NCBI GenBank assembly: GCA_015059965.1
Contig: SUZM01000002.1
Location: 164,384-228,383 of the forward strand
Direction of reading: 5' to 3'
From: Rikenellaceae bacterium
GTDB lineage: Bacteria; Bacteroidota; Bacteroidia; Bacteroidales; Rikenellaceae
Length of the DNA stretch: 64,000 bases
The position numbers and the translations under genes were made by a program. Every line of letters begins with the position of its first letter. The stretch's first letter is position 1. The notes beneath the pieces are model-generated. The model saw only the letters and a program-made list of their open reading frames with translations, was not told the origin of the DNA and ran no database searches. Below, in pieces: positions 17,925 through 27,219 of this stretch.

Positions 17925-20900
17925 TTATTTCTCCAGCTCGTCGCACATCTTGTTGATGCAGTCGGTATAGAGCTTGTAGGTAGCATCGTTCGGGTTGTTG
18001 CGACGCTCGGCGAAGATCTGGTTGCCCAGCTCGACGAGGGCCTTGACCAGCTCCTCACGCTTCGAGATGTGGAGGTACTCCTCGGCCATGCGGCTCTTGA
18101 CCTCGGCCTGCAGCTGGCGCATGTCGGCCACCTTGGCACTCTCGGTCTCGTGCAGCTCGGAGAGCTTCTCGCCGTAGACGATCGTCGAGAGGATCTGGCC
18201 GCGGTGGTTCTTGCGCAGCTGGCAGTAGCTCTTGCGGCCCGTGCCGTCTCCCGTCTCCTGCAGGTCGATGATACCCATGGCAATACCAAGCAACATATCG
18301 TTCAGGTAGTTCTTCGGGTCGAATTTCTCCACGAAGAGCGAGGGGTACTGGCGGCCGTCACCCTCAAGGTGCAGCACCAGACGGTTCACCTCATCGTTAC
18401 CCTCCGGCAGGGCCAGATCGTACTTGGTCTTCAGGTGCTTCACATCGCTCACCATACGCAGCGGGAAGCTGTAGGTCAGGCTCATAACCGTAATCTCATT
18501 GATGCGGGGGCTGTCGGTGGCGAAGCTGACCGTACCCTTGTGGCCGCTGATGCTGCTGCGGAATACCTCCTTCAGACGCTCCGTGAACTCCTTGTGCTTC
18601 TCCGAGGTGGGCATGGTGATCTGCACGGTCGAGAACATCAGGTTGGTCTGCGGGATGGGGGTGGGGTTGTTGGCCAGGCTGATACCCACCTCCGACTGAT
18701 CGAACGTGAGGTAGACACCGGCCGAGTTGATGATGCTCTCGGCAAACTCGCGCAGGGCATCGTTCTTGTCGCTCGAGCCGTACTGCTCATAGAGCTGGTC
18801 GATGATGTTCTTTCCAATCACCGGCTTGCGACCCTGCAGCAGGGTCTCGTGTGCCGACTTCACGCCGTTCATGCACTCGCTCTCCATGATCTCGAGAATC
18901 ATATCCTCTCCGGCCTCTTCTACCAGGCGCGAGAAGGAGATCTTCTCGCCACAGAGGCCAGCCAGGCGGTTGCGGATCGCCTGATTCTGGCTGTTCTGGG
19001 TCTCCTTATCCAGGCGCAGCATGTTGGCGAACTGGTGTACGGGCTCCGGATCGTAGTAGCGTACCACGGCATCCTTGAGCGTAACGCCTGAAGCGATCTC
19101 CTTTTCGGTGCAACGTACGTTGATCTGCTTCTCGGCCATCTCCACAGCCTTTGTGAAGCGGTTGTTGATCTCCTTGATATCCGAATCCAACTCGCCGAGC
19201 TCGATCTTCACCTGGGCCAGCAACTTCTTGGCAAACTCCGAGGCCTCAACCTCCGTGCGCAGGATGCAGATCTTCTCCAGATTGGTCGTGTAGTCCTGGT
19301 AGATGTTCTTCTTCTTACCGAAGGCGGCACCCAGGAAGCCGGTGTGTGCCCACTCCTGCTCCATCTGCGCCTTGCGCTCGGTCAGCTCGGTCAGCTTGCG
19401 CGTCTTCTTCTGCGTGGCAGCCTCGAAGCTGTCGAGCATCTCATCGAGGTACTCGTTCAGCACGACCATGCGCTTGATGATGGCCGACATGGGCTCCTTG
19501 CCGCTGAGCCACAGCTCGAAGAAGTCCTTCTCCACCTTCTTGCGGATCTCCTGGGCGATCTCGTTCTTCGAGCGCTCCTTGAGCTCGTAGAAACGCTTTA
19601 CACCCACTTCGCGGAACTTCTGATCGAAGCGCTGGTTGCAGAGGGTCGTCAGACCGCTCAGGGCCTGCGACTCGTTGTTCTGCCAGGCGGCCATCGAGAG
19701 CTTCGGTACGATGCTCTTCCAGTCGTCCTCGATCGTCTTCCACTTGGCGGCAATCTCACTCTCGAGGATTCCTTCGGAGAGCATCAGCTGGCTCTCGGTG
19801 AGGCATACGCGGTGGCGGAAGGCCTCGCCCTCGGCTCCGGCGATCTTCGAACGGTAGTCCTCGTTCTTGGGTTCATCGCAGTAGCCCTGGTCGTCCGTCC
19901 AGTTGTTGTACTTGAACTGGTAGAGGGCCTGGCGGGCCATCGTATAGGTCAGGAACTCCTGAATCTCCGACTCGGGGTTCACGATGCGCTTCAGACCAAA
20001 GGCCTTGAAGACCTTCGAGCGTACCGGTACGGCATCCTCCTTGTTCTCGGCATTCTCATCGAACTCATCCTTCGGATCGACATTTTCGGTCGAGTAGCAA
20101 TCCTTGAAATCGCGCGTGTTGTTGTCCTCGCGCAGGGTGATGTAGTGGAATGCAAGGTCCGAAACCAGCACGGGAAGCTCATCCTTGGTGTTGATGATCT
20201 TGCCGTTCTCGTTGGCATTCGTATAGATGAAGGCGGCATTGTAGACATTTTCGTCGCAGGGTACGAACTCGAACTGGGCCGTTACGTCGTGCGGCTTGAA
20301 GGCACCCACCTTCAGGGCGTTGAGCTCCGTGAGGGCGGCGTAGCCGTTTGCGTGGTAGAGGCCTTTGTCCCAGTTGGGCAGCGGCGAGCGCTCGGGAATC
20401 TGGCAGTAGAGGATGATCTTGTAGGAGCGACCGGCCTGCGGGGGATACTCCTTGCGGGTCTGGGCCACCAAATCGACAATCGAACCCGAACCCGTACCGC
20501 CAGCCAGACCGGCAAAGACGTGGAACGTCACATCCTCGTTGCTACCCACGGCTTGTACGCGCTTCACCTGATTCGTGAGGATGGCGCGGTAGTCGTTGGC
20601 GCTGCACGAGAAGAGGAAGCGACCCAGGCGGCGCTTCTGGGCGGCAGCACCGTCGTCACCGACATTACCCACGATGTTGGCCCAAATCTTCTTGCTGCCA
20701 ATCCACTTCGAGATGCCGGGGTAGTTCTCTACGCTGGCGAGCTGCGAACCGAGCGAAGCCTCGCGGATGTAGAGGAAGTTGTCCTTGCCCAGGCGCGAAT
20801 CCTGACCCATCACCTTCCAGGTCTGGTCTTTGGGATCCATCATCTCCTTGCTCGAATCCACATAGATGAAACCGATGGGGAGCTTGCGGCGCTCCTCTTC

Positions 20901-20987
20901 GGAATACTCTTGGAACATGCGCTTGCGGAAAGCCTTCAAAATCTTACCTCCGGTACCACCGATACCGATTAAAATGTGATTGTCCAT
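17925..20987 (-). CDS. Tubulin-like GTPase (Tubulin_2 / FtsZ-like family)
   Basis: A 1020-residue member of the tubulin/FtsZ superfamily. The N-terminal nucleotide-binding loop reads ILIGIGGTGGKILKAF (residues 5-20). The superfamily signature appears as FAGLAGGTGSGSIVDLVAQ, with GGTGSGS at 163-169, equivalent to GGGTGTG in FtsZ. It is far longer than FtsZ (about 380 residues): beyond residue 350 it is mostly helical, with a charged coiled-coil-like stretch around 500-650 and a mixed C-terminal domain. It has no membrane helix and is cytoplasmic. The family was previously linked by others to membrane remodelling through its gene neighbourhoods, but has little experimental work. It is not the cell-division FtsZ, since the division cluster is absent here. 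Confidence 0.85.
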   Translation of the reverse strand: MDNHILIGIGGTGGKILKAFRKRMFQEYSEEERRKLPIGFIYVDSSKEMMDPKDQTWKVMGQDSRLGKDNFLYIREASLGSQLASVENYPGISKWIGSKKIWANIVGNVGDDGAAAQKRRLGRFLFSCSANDYRAILTNQVKRVQAVGSNEDVTFHVFAGLAGGTGSGSIVDLVAQTRKEYPPQAGRSYKIILYCQIPERSPLPNWDKGLYHANGYAALTELNALKVGAFKPHDVTAQFEFVPCDENVYNAAFIYTNANENGKIINTKDELPVLVSDLAFHYITLREDNNTRDFKDCYSTENVDPKDEFDENAENKEDAVPVRSKVFKAFGLKRIVNPESEIQEFLTYTMARQALYQFKYNNWTDDQGYCDEPKNEDYRSKIAGAEGEAFRHRVCLTESQLMLSEGILESEIAAKWKTIEDDWKSIVPKLSMAAWQNNESQALSGLTTLCNQRFDQKFREVGVKRFYELKERSKNEIAQEIRKKVEKDFFELWLSGKEPMSAIIKRMVVLNEYLDEMLDSFEAATQKKTRKLTELTERKAQMEQEWAHTGFLGAAFGKKKNIYQDYTTNLEKICILRTEVEASEFAKKLLAQVKIELGELDSDIKEINNRFTKAVEMAEKQINVRCTEKEIASGVTLKDAVVRYYDPEPVHQFANMLRLDKETQNSQNQAIRNRLAGLCGEKISFSRLVEEAGEDMILEIMESECMNGVKSAHETLLQGRKPVIGKNIIDQLYEQYGSSDKNDALREFAESIINSAGVYLTFDQSEVGISLANNPTPIPQTNLMFSTVQITMPTSEKHKEFTERLKEVFRSSISGHKGTVSFATDSPRINEITVMSLTYSFPLRMVSDVKHLKTKYDLALPEGNDEVNRLVLHLEGDGRQYPSLFVEKFDPKNYLNDMLLGIAMGIIDLQETGDGTGRKSYCQLRKNHRGQILSTIVYGEKLSELHETESAKVADMRQLQAEVKSRMAEEYLHISKREELVKALVELGNQIFAERRNNPNDATYKLYTDCINKMCDELEK

Positions 20988-21061
20988 AATGATGCTGTTT
21001 TATTTTATTAGTTTTGTTTTTCTTAGTCGTTTGGATACCCTCATGCAGGGTGGAGGCTCTG

Positions 21062-21622
21062 TTAAAGGTCGTCCAGATTATACATTTGCCAGGAGGCGGC
21101 GTAGCGCTGAGCCCGATTGGCATCCCAGATTAAAAGCCCTGCGGCCAGAGCCATCGCCCCCAGAGCCCAGAGGAGCCGTGCCCAGATGTAACTGCTCACC
21201 TCGCCGCGCACCTCGCGATAGTAGGCGGTGGCCATTGCGGCGGCATTCGTGCTCACGGCGTTGATCTCCTGGCTTCCCACGTTGAGGAATTGTTCGGCCC
21301 CGGGTACCTGTTGCTTGAGCAGGGCTGCCAGCTGATCTTCCGAGAGGCTGTGGCCCGCCAGCTGAGCCTGGGTGATGGTGGTCGTTGCTGCACTCCAGGC
21401 GTGGTCGATCTGACGACGCACGCGAACGGCTCCGAACAAAAAGATGCTCTCGGCAAGGATAAAGAGAAGAGCGACTCCGATAATCAGCAGAGGCTTGGGT
21501 TCGGCGAGGTTGTAACGCGCATAGACTCCCCGCGGAAGGAGAATCAGTAAAATACCGACGGCACCGCTTACTACAACAGCCAACAGCAGGGCGGTAAAGA
21601 GTTCTTTGAGCACAAAAAACAT
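21062..21622 (-). CDS. Small membrane protein, first gene of the tubulin-like operon
   Basis: A protein of 186 residues. Two N-terminal membrane helices (about 8-30 and 45-68) precede a roughly 80-residue soluble helical segment (ATTTITQAQLAGHSLSEDQ), then a third helix (about 148-168) and a short polar tail. I recognise no family. It lies 74 bp upstream of the tubulin-like gene and directly behind a good promoter. A membrane anchor or receptor for the tubulin-like filament is a reasonable inference, since the GTPase has no membrane segment of its own. Confidence 0.65.
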   Translation of the reverse strand: MFFVLKELFTALLLAVVVSGAVGILLILLPRGVYARYNLAEPKPLLIIGVALLFILAESIFLFGAVRVRRQIDHAWSAATTTITQAQLAGHSLSEDQLAALLKQQVPGAEQFLNVGSQEINAVSTNAAAMATAYYREVRGEVSSYIWARLLWALGAMALAAGLLIWDANRAQRYAASWQMYNLDDL

Positions 21623-21687
21623 AGACGAAATTTGCTTTTCCGAAGATTCTCTTCGGGGAGGGTAATTTATGTTGGGTTATCAAAATA

Positions 21688-21718
21688 CAAAATTAAATAA
21701 AAATCAACAAAAAAGCAA
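21688..21718 (-). promoter_or_regulatory. Promoter of the tubulin-like operon
   Basis: Minus-strand TTG (21716-21718), 20 bp spacing, then TAATTTTG (21688-21695), about 65 bp before the first gene of the operon. It matches the Bacteroidetes consensus and is the only such match in the 329-bp gap. The rest of that gap (21720-21951) holds one hairpin and nothing else I can identify. Confidence 0.75.
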
Positions 21719-21849
21719 GTTTTTCGACAAAAAAGGTTGTGAGCCGACACTCGTTTATCCTGAAAGGCGCTTGGAAATTTGGAGCGCTTTCGCTGAAGGG
21801 GTTATCTGTTGCCGGATTGGAGAAGAGCCCTCGAACGGGTGATAAATTG

Positions 21850-21880
21850 CAGAAGCCGGGTGCGCTACGCCCGGCTTCTG
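21850..21880. terminator. Hairpin downstream of lptD
   Basis: CAGAAGCCGGG (21850-21860) pairs perfectly with CCCGGCTTCTG (21870-21880) around 9 nt. It lies about 70 bp beyond the lptD stop. The T-tail is weak on the minus strand, so termination is likely but not certain. Confidence 0.6.
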
Positions 21881-21951
21881 TGAAAGTTCTATCTTTTCGG
21901 AGTTTGTCTCCTCCCTGCCCCTTTTTTGTTTGAGGTCGATCAAGGGGAGGG

Positions 21952-24795
21952 TTAGTACATGTTGTCGTACATACTCTGGCTCTTGTCGTACTTCAGATCG
22001 GCCAGCGATGCAGCCTTGATGCCGATATTGAAACTCCACTGTTTATAGTGGCCGAAGGGTACCCAGTTGAAGGACATCTGCCAGCAGTGCAGGTCGCGTG
22101 TGATGGAGATCTGCGAGGTGGTCAGTTTGCGTTTCATCAGGTCGAAACCGCCTTGGAGTGTAAGACCCATCTTGGGGGTGATATTGACGGAGGCATTGAA
22201 GCCAAGGGTTTGATCCACATTGCGTTTTACGCCTGTTGTTCCGTTGTTTACATAGCTTGTGCGGTAGTTTACGCTGTAGTTGAAACTCAGGTTCCAGGGG
22301 ATCGAGAAGTCGTAGTAGGCCTGCGACATATACTGCCTTCGAAGGACGGGGTCCATCTGTCCGTAGGGGTCGAAGAAGGGGTTTTGGTACTCGGGCGGGA
22401 TGGTGGTGATATCGTTGATGGCAGGTTGCGACTTATCCTCGCGCGATTGGAACGAGTAGCCGAACGACCAGCCGGTCGAGATGATGCGGCCCGGGAAGAA
22501 GAGCTTGTTGATGCGTTTACCCTCGGGGGTGACGCGGTAGGGGTCGAGCGTGGCGTTGAGGTTCAGGCCGAAGTTGCCGAACAGGGTGGTGCGGAACGAG
22601 AGCTGAATGTTGGAGAGTCGCATCGAGTCGGCGGCGAAGTTGTAGGAGCCGCTGATGCGGAAGTCGTCGATCAACTTGACCTTCTTCACGCCGGAGGTGT
22701 CGCGCTTGCTGAGCACCTTGATCTCGAGGTTCTGCGAGAGCGAGAAGTTAAGCGAGGCCGAGAGCTTGCCCGAGGGAACACCGTAGGCGTTGTCGGCAAA
22801 GGGCGAGTAGACGGTATGCTTGCCCAGCGTATCGCTCTGGACGACCTTGTAGTAGCCGTAAGTCATCTTCGTAAAGTCGGGCGAATAGCTGAAGCCCACG
22901 GTCGGGGTCAGCGTATGGCGCACGGCCTGAAGTTTCTGCTGTCTGTGTTTGTTCTTGGCGCGATACATACCGTAGATCGTCGTCGAGGCCGAGAGGCTGG
23001 TCGAGTAGTCGTACAGGCGCCAGAAACCATACTCCGGGTCGAGATAATCGACCTGGTTGGTCTGAGGATTCCATTGGCGCTCCTGCTTTTTGAAGTACCA
23101 ACGCTCGGTGTAGTTGAACGAGGGCGAGATGTTGATGTAGTTGAAGAGGTTGAACGAGGCCGATACGGGGATCTTGTGTTCGATACCGTGCTTCATCTTG
23201 TCCAACGATTCGCTGGTGAAGACCTCCGACTCGGTCGTGGAGAGCGAGTTGGTCATCTTGGCCGAGTACTGCATCGAGATCTTCTCATACCAACGGGCCT
23301 TGCCCATCGCCTCCTTGCGCTTGAAGGGGTAGATGCGCGAGACGTTGAAGACGATCGTGGGAAGGGTGATCGAGATGGTCTGATTTTGCGAGTTCTGCGA
23401 CACGGACATATTGGCCGAGAGGGAGAAGGGGGTGCCGGCCCAATTCTTCGAGTAGGAGATCGAGGAGTTGGTCTGGGTCGAGAGCATGTCGTTGAGGTTG
23501 GTGGCCGAGTAGCGGCTGTAACCGCTTGTGGCGAAGTTCACCGAGGCCGAGAAGGTCGATCCGGGGTTGGCCTTCGGGTCCTGGGTGTGGGTCCACTTGA
23601 GGCTGAAGTTGCTCTGCTTCAGGTAGTCGGGCTCGCCCTTGTCGCCCGTCTTGATGTTCGAGTACTGGAAGTTCAGGCGGCCGTTGTACTTGTAGCGCTT
23701 CACATAGCGCGACTCGGCCGAGGCCTCCCACGAGCCCAGCGTATAGATACCGCCTCGGATGGCCAGGTCCATGTAGTCCTTGAAGGTGAAATAGTAGCCC
23801 AGGTCGCGGAAGAAGAAACCCTTGGTGGCATCCTCGCCATAGGTGGGCATCAGCAGACCCGATTTGGGACCCGAACTGATGGGGAAGAAGCCCTCGGGGA
23901 TACCCAGGATGTAGATCGGCACATCCTCCAGCACGAAGTAGGCGGGGCCCGTTACCACCTTCTTGCCCGGGATCACCTTGGCCTTGGTCATGGCCAGGTA
24001 GAAGTGCGGGTGGTCGGTATGGTCGCAGGTGGTGTATTTGCCGTCCGAGATGTTGATCGTGTTGTCCTTCATCTTCTTCACATGGCCGCCTACAAGCCAG
24101 CCGTCACCCTCCTGCGTGGCCACGCCCTTGATCTTGGCCTTGCCCGAGTTGATGTTGTAGGTGATCGTGTCCATCGTGTAGGAGGAGCTGCCCTGGGTAA
24201 AGACCGGGCGTACGATCTCGGCTTCGCCCTGCACCGTGTCGGCCTTGCCGTAGGCGTAGATCTCCTTGGTGGTCATATCCATCTGCATGAAATCTGCCTT
24301 CAGATTCATATCCTGATAGTTCACATCGCCATCGGTATAGATGTAGACCTTCTTGTTGCGCACATCATAGATGAGCGAATCCTTGTTCTTTCCCGAGATG
24401 ATGTCCTCGAGCCCCATGCCGCCGCCGCTTCTCTTTCGGCGCACGGAGTCTCCGGCCAGCGTGTCGGGCTGCAGGGCCGTGGTGTCGCTGCGGCTTTCGA
24501 TCAGCGAGTCAATATGTACCGTGAAGAGCGAATCGTCGCGAATGGTGTCGCGTTGCGGGGAGAGGGGGCTGCCAAGGGCCTCGCGGCCGCGTGCCCGACG
24601 TGCCCGCCTGCCTTCGATTCCCGGGGTGGTGAGGCGCGGAGTGCTGTCGCCTGCACTGCGCAGGGAGATGCTTTGCAGTGAATCCTGCAGGGCCCGGAAG
24701 AGCACCTCGGTCGAGGAGTCGCGACCCAGGAGCGCCTGTCCGAAAAGGAGCAGGATCATTGCCGAAAGGAGATATTTTGCCTTAAAATGCTTCAA
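21952..24795 (-). CDS. lptD: LPS-assembly outer-membrane protein LptD (Bacteroidetes type)
   Basis: Inserts lipopolysaccharide into the outer leaflet of the outer membrane. The 947 residues include an N-terminal signal (LLSAMILLLFGQALLG), a Ser/Arg-rich stretch, and an OstA/LptA-like jellyroll (about 140-300; VYIYTDGDVNYQDMNLKADF and AEIVRPVFTQGSSSY). A long beta-barrel region follows, with many alternating aromatic and polar strands. It is larger than the E. coli protein, as usual in Bacteroidetes. It is transcribed away from the amidase gene across a 118-bp gap that contains a perfect palindrome. No lptE gene is adjacent. Confidence 0.85.
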   Translation of the reverse strand: MKHFKAKYLLSAMILLLFGQALLGRDSSTEVLFRALQDSLQSISLRSAGDSTPRLTTPGIEGRRARRARGREALGSPLSPQRDTIRDDSLFTVHIDSLIESRSDTTALQPDTLAGDSVRRKRSGGGMGLEDIISGKNKDSLIYDVRNKKVYIYTDGDVNYQDMNLKADFMQMDMTTKEIYAYGKADTVQGEAEIVRPVFTQGSSSYTMDTITYNINSGKAKIKGVATQEGDGWLVGGHVKKMKDNTINISDGKYTTCDHTDHPHFYLAMTKAKVIPGKKVVTGPAYFVLEDVPIYILGIPEGFFPISSGPKSGLLMPTYGEDATKGFFFRDLGYYFTFKDYMDLAIRGGIYTLGSWEASAESRYVKRYKYNGRLNFQYSNIKTGDKGEPDYLKQSNFSLKWTHTQDPKANPGSTFSASVNFATSGYSRYSATNLNDMLSTQTNSSISYSKNWAGTPFSLSANMSVSQNSQNQTISITLPTIVFNVSRIYPFKRKEAMGKARWYEKISMQYSAKMTNSLSTTESEVFTSESLDKMKHGIEHKIPVSASFNLFNYINISPSFNYTERWYFKKQERQWNPQTNQVDYLDPEYGFWRLYDYSTSLSASTTIYGMYRAKNKHRQQKLQAVRHTLTPTVGFSYSPDFTKMTYGYYKVVQSDTLGKHTVYSPFADNAYGVPSGKLSASLNFSLSQNLEIKVLSKRDTSGVKKVKLIDDFRISGSYNFAADSMRLSNIQLSFRTTLFGNFGLNLNATLDPYRVTPEGKRINKLFFPGRIISTGWSFGYSFQSREDKSQPAINDITTIPPEYQNPFFDPYGQMDPVLRRQYMSQAYYDFSIPWNLSFNYSVNYRTSYVNNGTTGVKRNVDQTLGFNASVNITPKMGLTLQGGFDLMKRKLTTSQISITRDLHCWQMSFNWVPFGHYKQWSFNIGIKAASLADLKYDKSQSMYDNMY

Positions 24796-24816
24796 AATTC
24801 CAAAAAAAATTGTACC

Positions 24817-24837
24817 TTTGCCGACGCTGTCGGCAAA
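24817..24837. promoter_or_regulatory. Palindrome in the lptD/amidase divergent region
   Basis: TTTGCCGAC (24817-24825) and GTCGGCAAA (24829-24837) are perfect inverted arms around GCT. The left arm overlaps a plus-strand TACCTTTG (24813-24820) that could be the amidase -7 element. A minus-strand TATATTTG at 24887-24894 could serve lptD. The overlap with a promoter element suggests an operator, though a leader hairpin for lptD is also possible. Confidence 0.4.
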
Positions 24838-24913
24838 AACGCCCCGGGTGGGGTGTCGTGCCTATTTGCGCCCTTTTTTTGCGCGACAAATATAGATAAA
24901 AAATCGGAGATAG

Positions 24914-26053
24914 ATGAATTTTTTCGCCACTTTTCCCCCATTCGGGAGAGTTTTTACGGCCTTGGGGCTTTTGGCGGCCTTCCTGTTGTCGGCCCCCGAA
25001 GGGCTCTGCGCTGCCGAGCGGCGCGGTCTGAGCGTGGTGGTCATCGATGCCGGGCACGGCGGTCCGAAGTACCCCGGAGCCAGCTATGGAGGCTACCACG
25101 AGAAGAATATCAATTTGCAGGTGGCCTTGAAGTTGGGTAAGCTGATCGAGAAGGAGATGCCCGGTGTGAAGGTGATCTACACCCGCACCACCGACAAGCA
25201 GTTTTCGTCAGACCTGAATGCAGACCTGCAGGCGCGTGCCGATATTGCCAATAAAGCCGAGGCCGACCTCTTCATCTCGATTCATGCCAATGCGGCCCGC
25301 TCGACGGCGGCCCGTGGCTTTGAAACCCTGATCATGGGAGAGAGCGAGAAGGAGACCCGCCTGAACGAATCGGTCCTCTATGCCAACAACAAGGAGGAGT
25401 TTCTGGATATGTCCGATGAGCGCACGGCGGCCATTGTCAGGGCCTACATCCAGAACCTGCAATTCACCTATGGCCGCTATAGCGAGGCCATGGCCCGCAT
25501 TGTGCAAAAGAGCTATGCGAAGGCGGGTTACCATGACCGTGGAATCAAACGTCAGCCCCTGAAGGTGCTCTATGCCACCGATATGCCGAGTATTCTGACC
25601 GAGATCGGCTTCATGTCGAATGCCGCGGAGCTCAAACAGATGACCTCCGAGAAGGGGCAGGCGACCATTGCGCGGGCGTTGCTGGGTGCCGTGAAGGACT
25701 ATGCGGCCTATGTCGAGGAGACACTCCTGGAGGAGACCGCCTCGGCAGATCCGGTGCAGACGGCCCCTTCGGCAGAGGCAGACAAGGCTCCGGCCGAGGT
25801 GGAGGTCAAGGCCCCGGAATCGGGCTATACGATTCAGCTCCTGGCCTCAACCAAATCATTGAAGCTCAACAGCTCGGAGCTTAAGAACTACCGCGGCAAG
25901 TGTCGGGAGTATACCGCCTCGGGACGTTACTGCTACAAATATTGCTACGGCACCTACGCCACAAAGCGGGCCGCGGAGGCCGACCTCAAGGAGGTGCGCA
26001 AGAGTTTTAAGGATGCCTATGTGGTCCACTTTACGGGAACACAGATCCGGTAG
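24914..26053 (+). CDS. N-acetylmuramoyl-L-alanine amidase with SPOR-like tail
   Basis: Cleaves the bond between N-acetylmuramic acid and the peptide stem during wall turnover or daughter-cell separation. The 379 residues carry an N-terminal hydrophobic signal (to about residue 35), then an Amidase_3 domain. Its zinc and catalytic residues are visible in IDAGHGG, GGYHEKNIN, FISIHANAA and LTEIGFMSN. An acidic linker (about 275-300) leads to a C-terminal domain of about 75 residues starting GYTIQLLAS, resembling SPOR-type glycan-binding repeats. It acts in the periplasm. The MCE gene follows by 93 bp and may be on the same transcript. Confidence 0.9.
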   Translation: MNFFATFPPFGRVFTALGLLAAFLLSAPEGLCAAERRGLSVVVIDAGHGGPKYPGASYGGYHEKNINLQVALKLGKLIEKEMPGVKVIYTRTTDKQFSSDLNADLQARADIANKAEADLFISIHANAARSTAARGFETLIMGESEKETRLNESVLYANNKEEFLDMSDERTAAIVRAYIQNLQFTYGRYSEAMARIVQKSYAKAGYHDRGIKRQPLKVLYATDMPSILTEIGFMSNAAELKQMTSEKGQATIARALLGAVKDYAAYVEETLLEETASADPVQTAPSAEADKAPAEVEVKAPESGYTIQLLASTKSLKLNSSELKNYRGKCREYTASGRYCYKYCYGTYATKRAAEADLKEVRKSFKDAYVVHFTGTQIR

Positions 26054-26146
26054 TGAGGTGAAGTTTTGCCTCGAGAGTGCAGGAGATCTGAAGGCTCTTG
26101 CGCCCGAACAAGAATGAGAAAAAGTAAAAAAGTAAAAAATAGAGCA

Positions 26147-27136
26147 ATGAAAAGAGAGGTAAGAATCGGAATTTTCGGTGTGGCGATGATCCTCTGCGCC
26201 TGGGCCGGCATACGATTTTTGAGCGGCATAGACATCTTCAGCCGCAATGTAGACTATTTTGCTGCCTATGATGAGGTTACCGGCATGCAGGAGGCTTCGC
26301 CCGTTTTGATGCGCGGCGTGAAGATCGGTACCGTCACGGAGATCATCTTCGACTCCACGGAGAGCGAAAAGGTGCTCCTGCGCCTGACCGTGAAGAAGCA
26401 GTTCGTGATCCCCAAGGACTCGGAGGCCCGCATGGTCAGCAGCAGCATCATGGGAGGCAAGGCCGTGGAGATCATCACCGGCACCTCGCCCGAACGATTG
26501 GAGAAGGGCGATACGCTTCGCTCGACCGTGGTGCCCGATATGTTGGCCTCGATCGATCCCATTATGCAGAAGGTGACCACCCTGGCCGATGAGCTCACCG
26601 CAACGCTCGAGGCGCTGCATGGCGTGGTGGAGAGCAATGCCGGCAACATCGAGGGGATGACCACCCACCTGAACTCGCTCTCGGGTAACCTGGATCAGAT
26701 CCTGAGCTCCGAGAAGGAGGGCCTCACCAAGGCCGTGCGCGGCATCTCGGAGTTCTCGGTAGCATTGGGCGACAATGCCGGACGTCTGGACTCGCTGATG
26801 GCCAACATGAACACCTTCTCCGAGAAACTGGCCGAGGCCCGCGTGGTGGAGCATCTGGACAAGACCCTCTCGGAGTTGAGCAGTGTGCTCGCTGAGATTC
26901 GCAGTGGCGATGGAACGGTCGGCAAACTTCTGACCGACCAGGAGCTTTATGCCCAGCTGACCCAGGCGAGCGAGAACCTCTCGGCCCTCTTGGCCGATCT
27001 GAAGGAGCATCCGTCGCGCTATGTCCACTTCTCGGTCTTTGGCCAGAGTGATGAGAAGCAGGCGGCCAAGGCGGCCCGCAAGGCTCAAAAGGCCGAAGCT
27101 CAGCGCCTGAAGGATTCGCTCAAAAACGCCCGTTAA
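26147..27136 (+). CDS. MCE/MlaD-family lipid-transport protein
   Basis: From the ATG at 26147 it has 329 residues, starting MKREVRIGIFGVAMILC. An upstream extension to 26066 is rejected because it is basic and unlike MCE proteins. An N-terminal membrane helix (about 7-25) anchors it to the inner membrane. It is followed by an MCE domain (about 35-115; AAYDEVTGMQEASPVLMRGV) and a long helical region with NLDQILSSEKEGLTKAVRG-type repeats. MCE proteins carry phospholipids between membranes. The usual MlaE/MlaF permease and ATPase genes are not adjacent here. Confidence 0.85.
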   Translation: MKREVRIGIFGVAMILCAWAGIRFLSGIDIFSRNVDYFAAYDEVTGMQEASPVLMRGVKIGTVTEIIFDSTESEKVLLRLTVKKQFVIPKDSEARMVSSSIMGGKAVEIITGTSPERLEKGDTLRSTVVPDMLASIDPIMQKVTTLADELTATLEALHGVVESNAGNIEGMTTHLNSLSGNLDQILSSEKEGLTKAVRGISEFSVALGDNAGRLDSLMANMNTFSEKLAEARVVEHLDKTLSELSSVLAEIRSGDGTVGKLLTDQELYAQLTQASENLSALLADLKEHPSRYVHFSVFGQSDEKQAAKAARKAQKAEAQRLKDSLKNAR

Positions 27137-27219
27137 GAGAGTGTGAGACTGTTCCTTGCGTGTGGTTCGGAGGGCAACTTCGGACTGCACCCGGGGAACA
27201 TTTCCAATTATGAAATGAG

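Noticed and set aside
17925..20987. Cell-division FtsZ
   Set aside because: It is nearly three times too long, lacks the FtsZ C-terminal tail and is not next to division genes. The motifs fit the Tubulin_2 branch.
22048..24681. Open frame of 877 codons on the plus strand opposite lptD
   Set aside because: Antisense shadow of lptD, with repetitive Val/Gly/Arg content and no recognisable domain.
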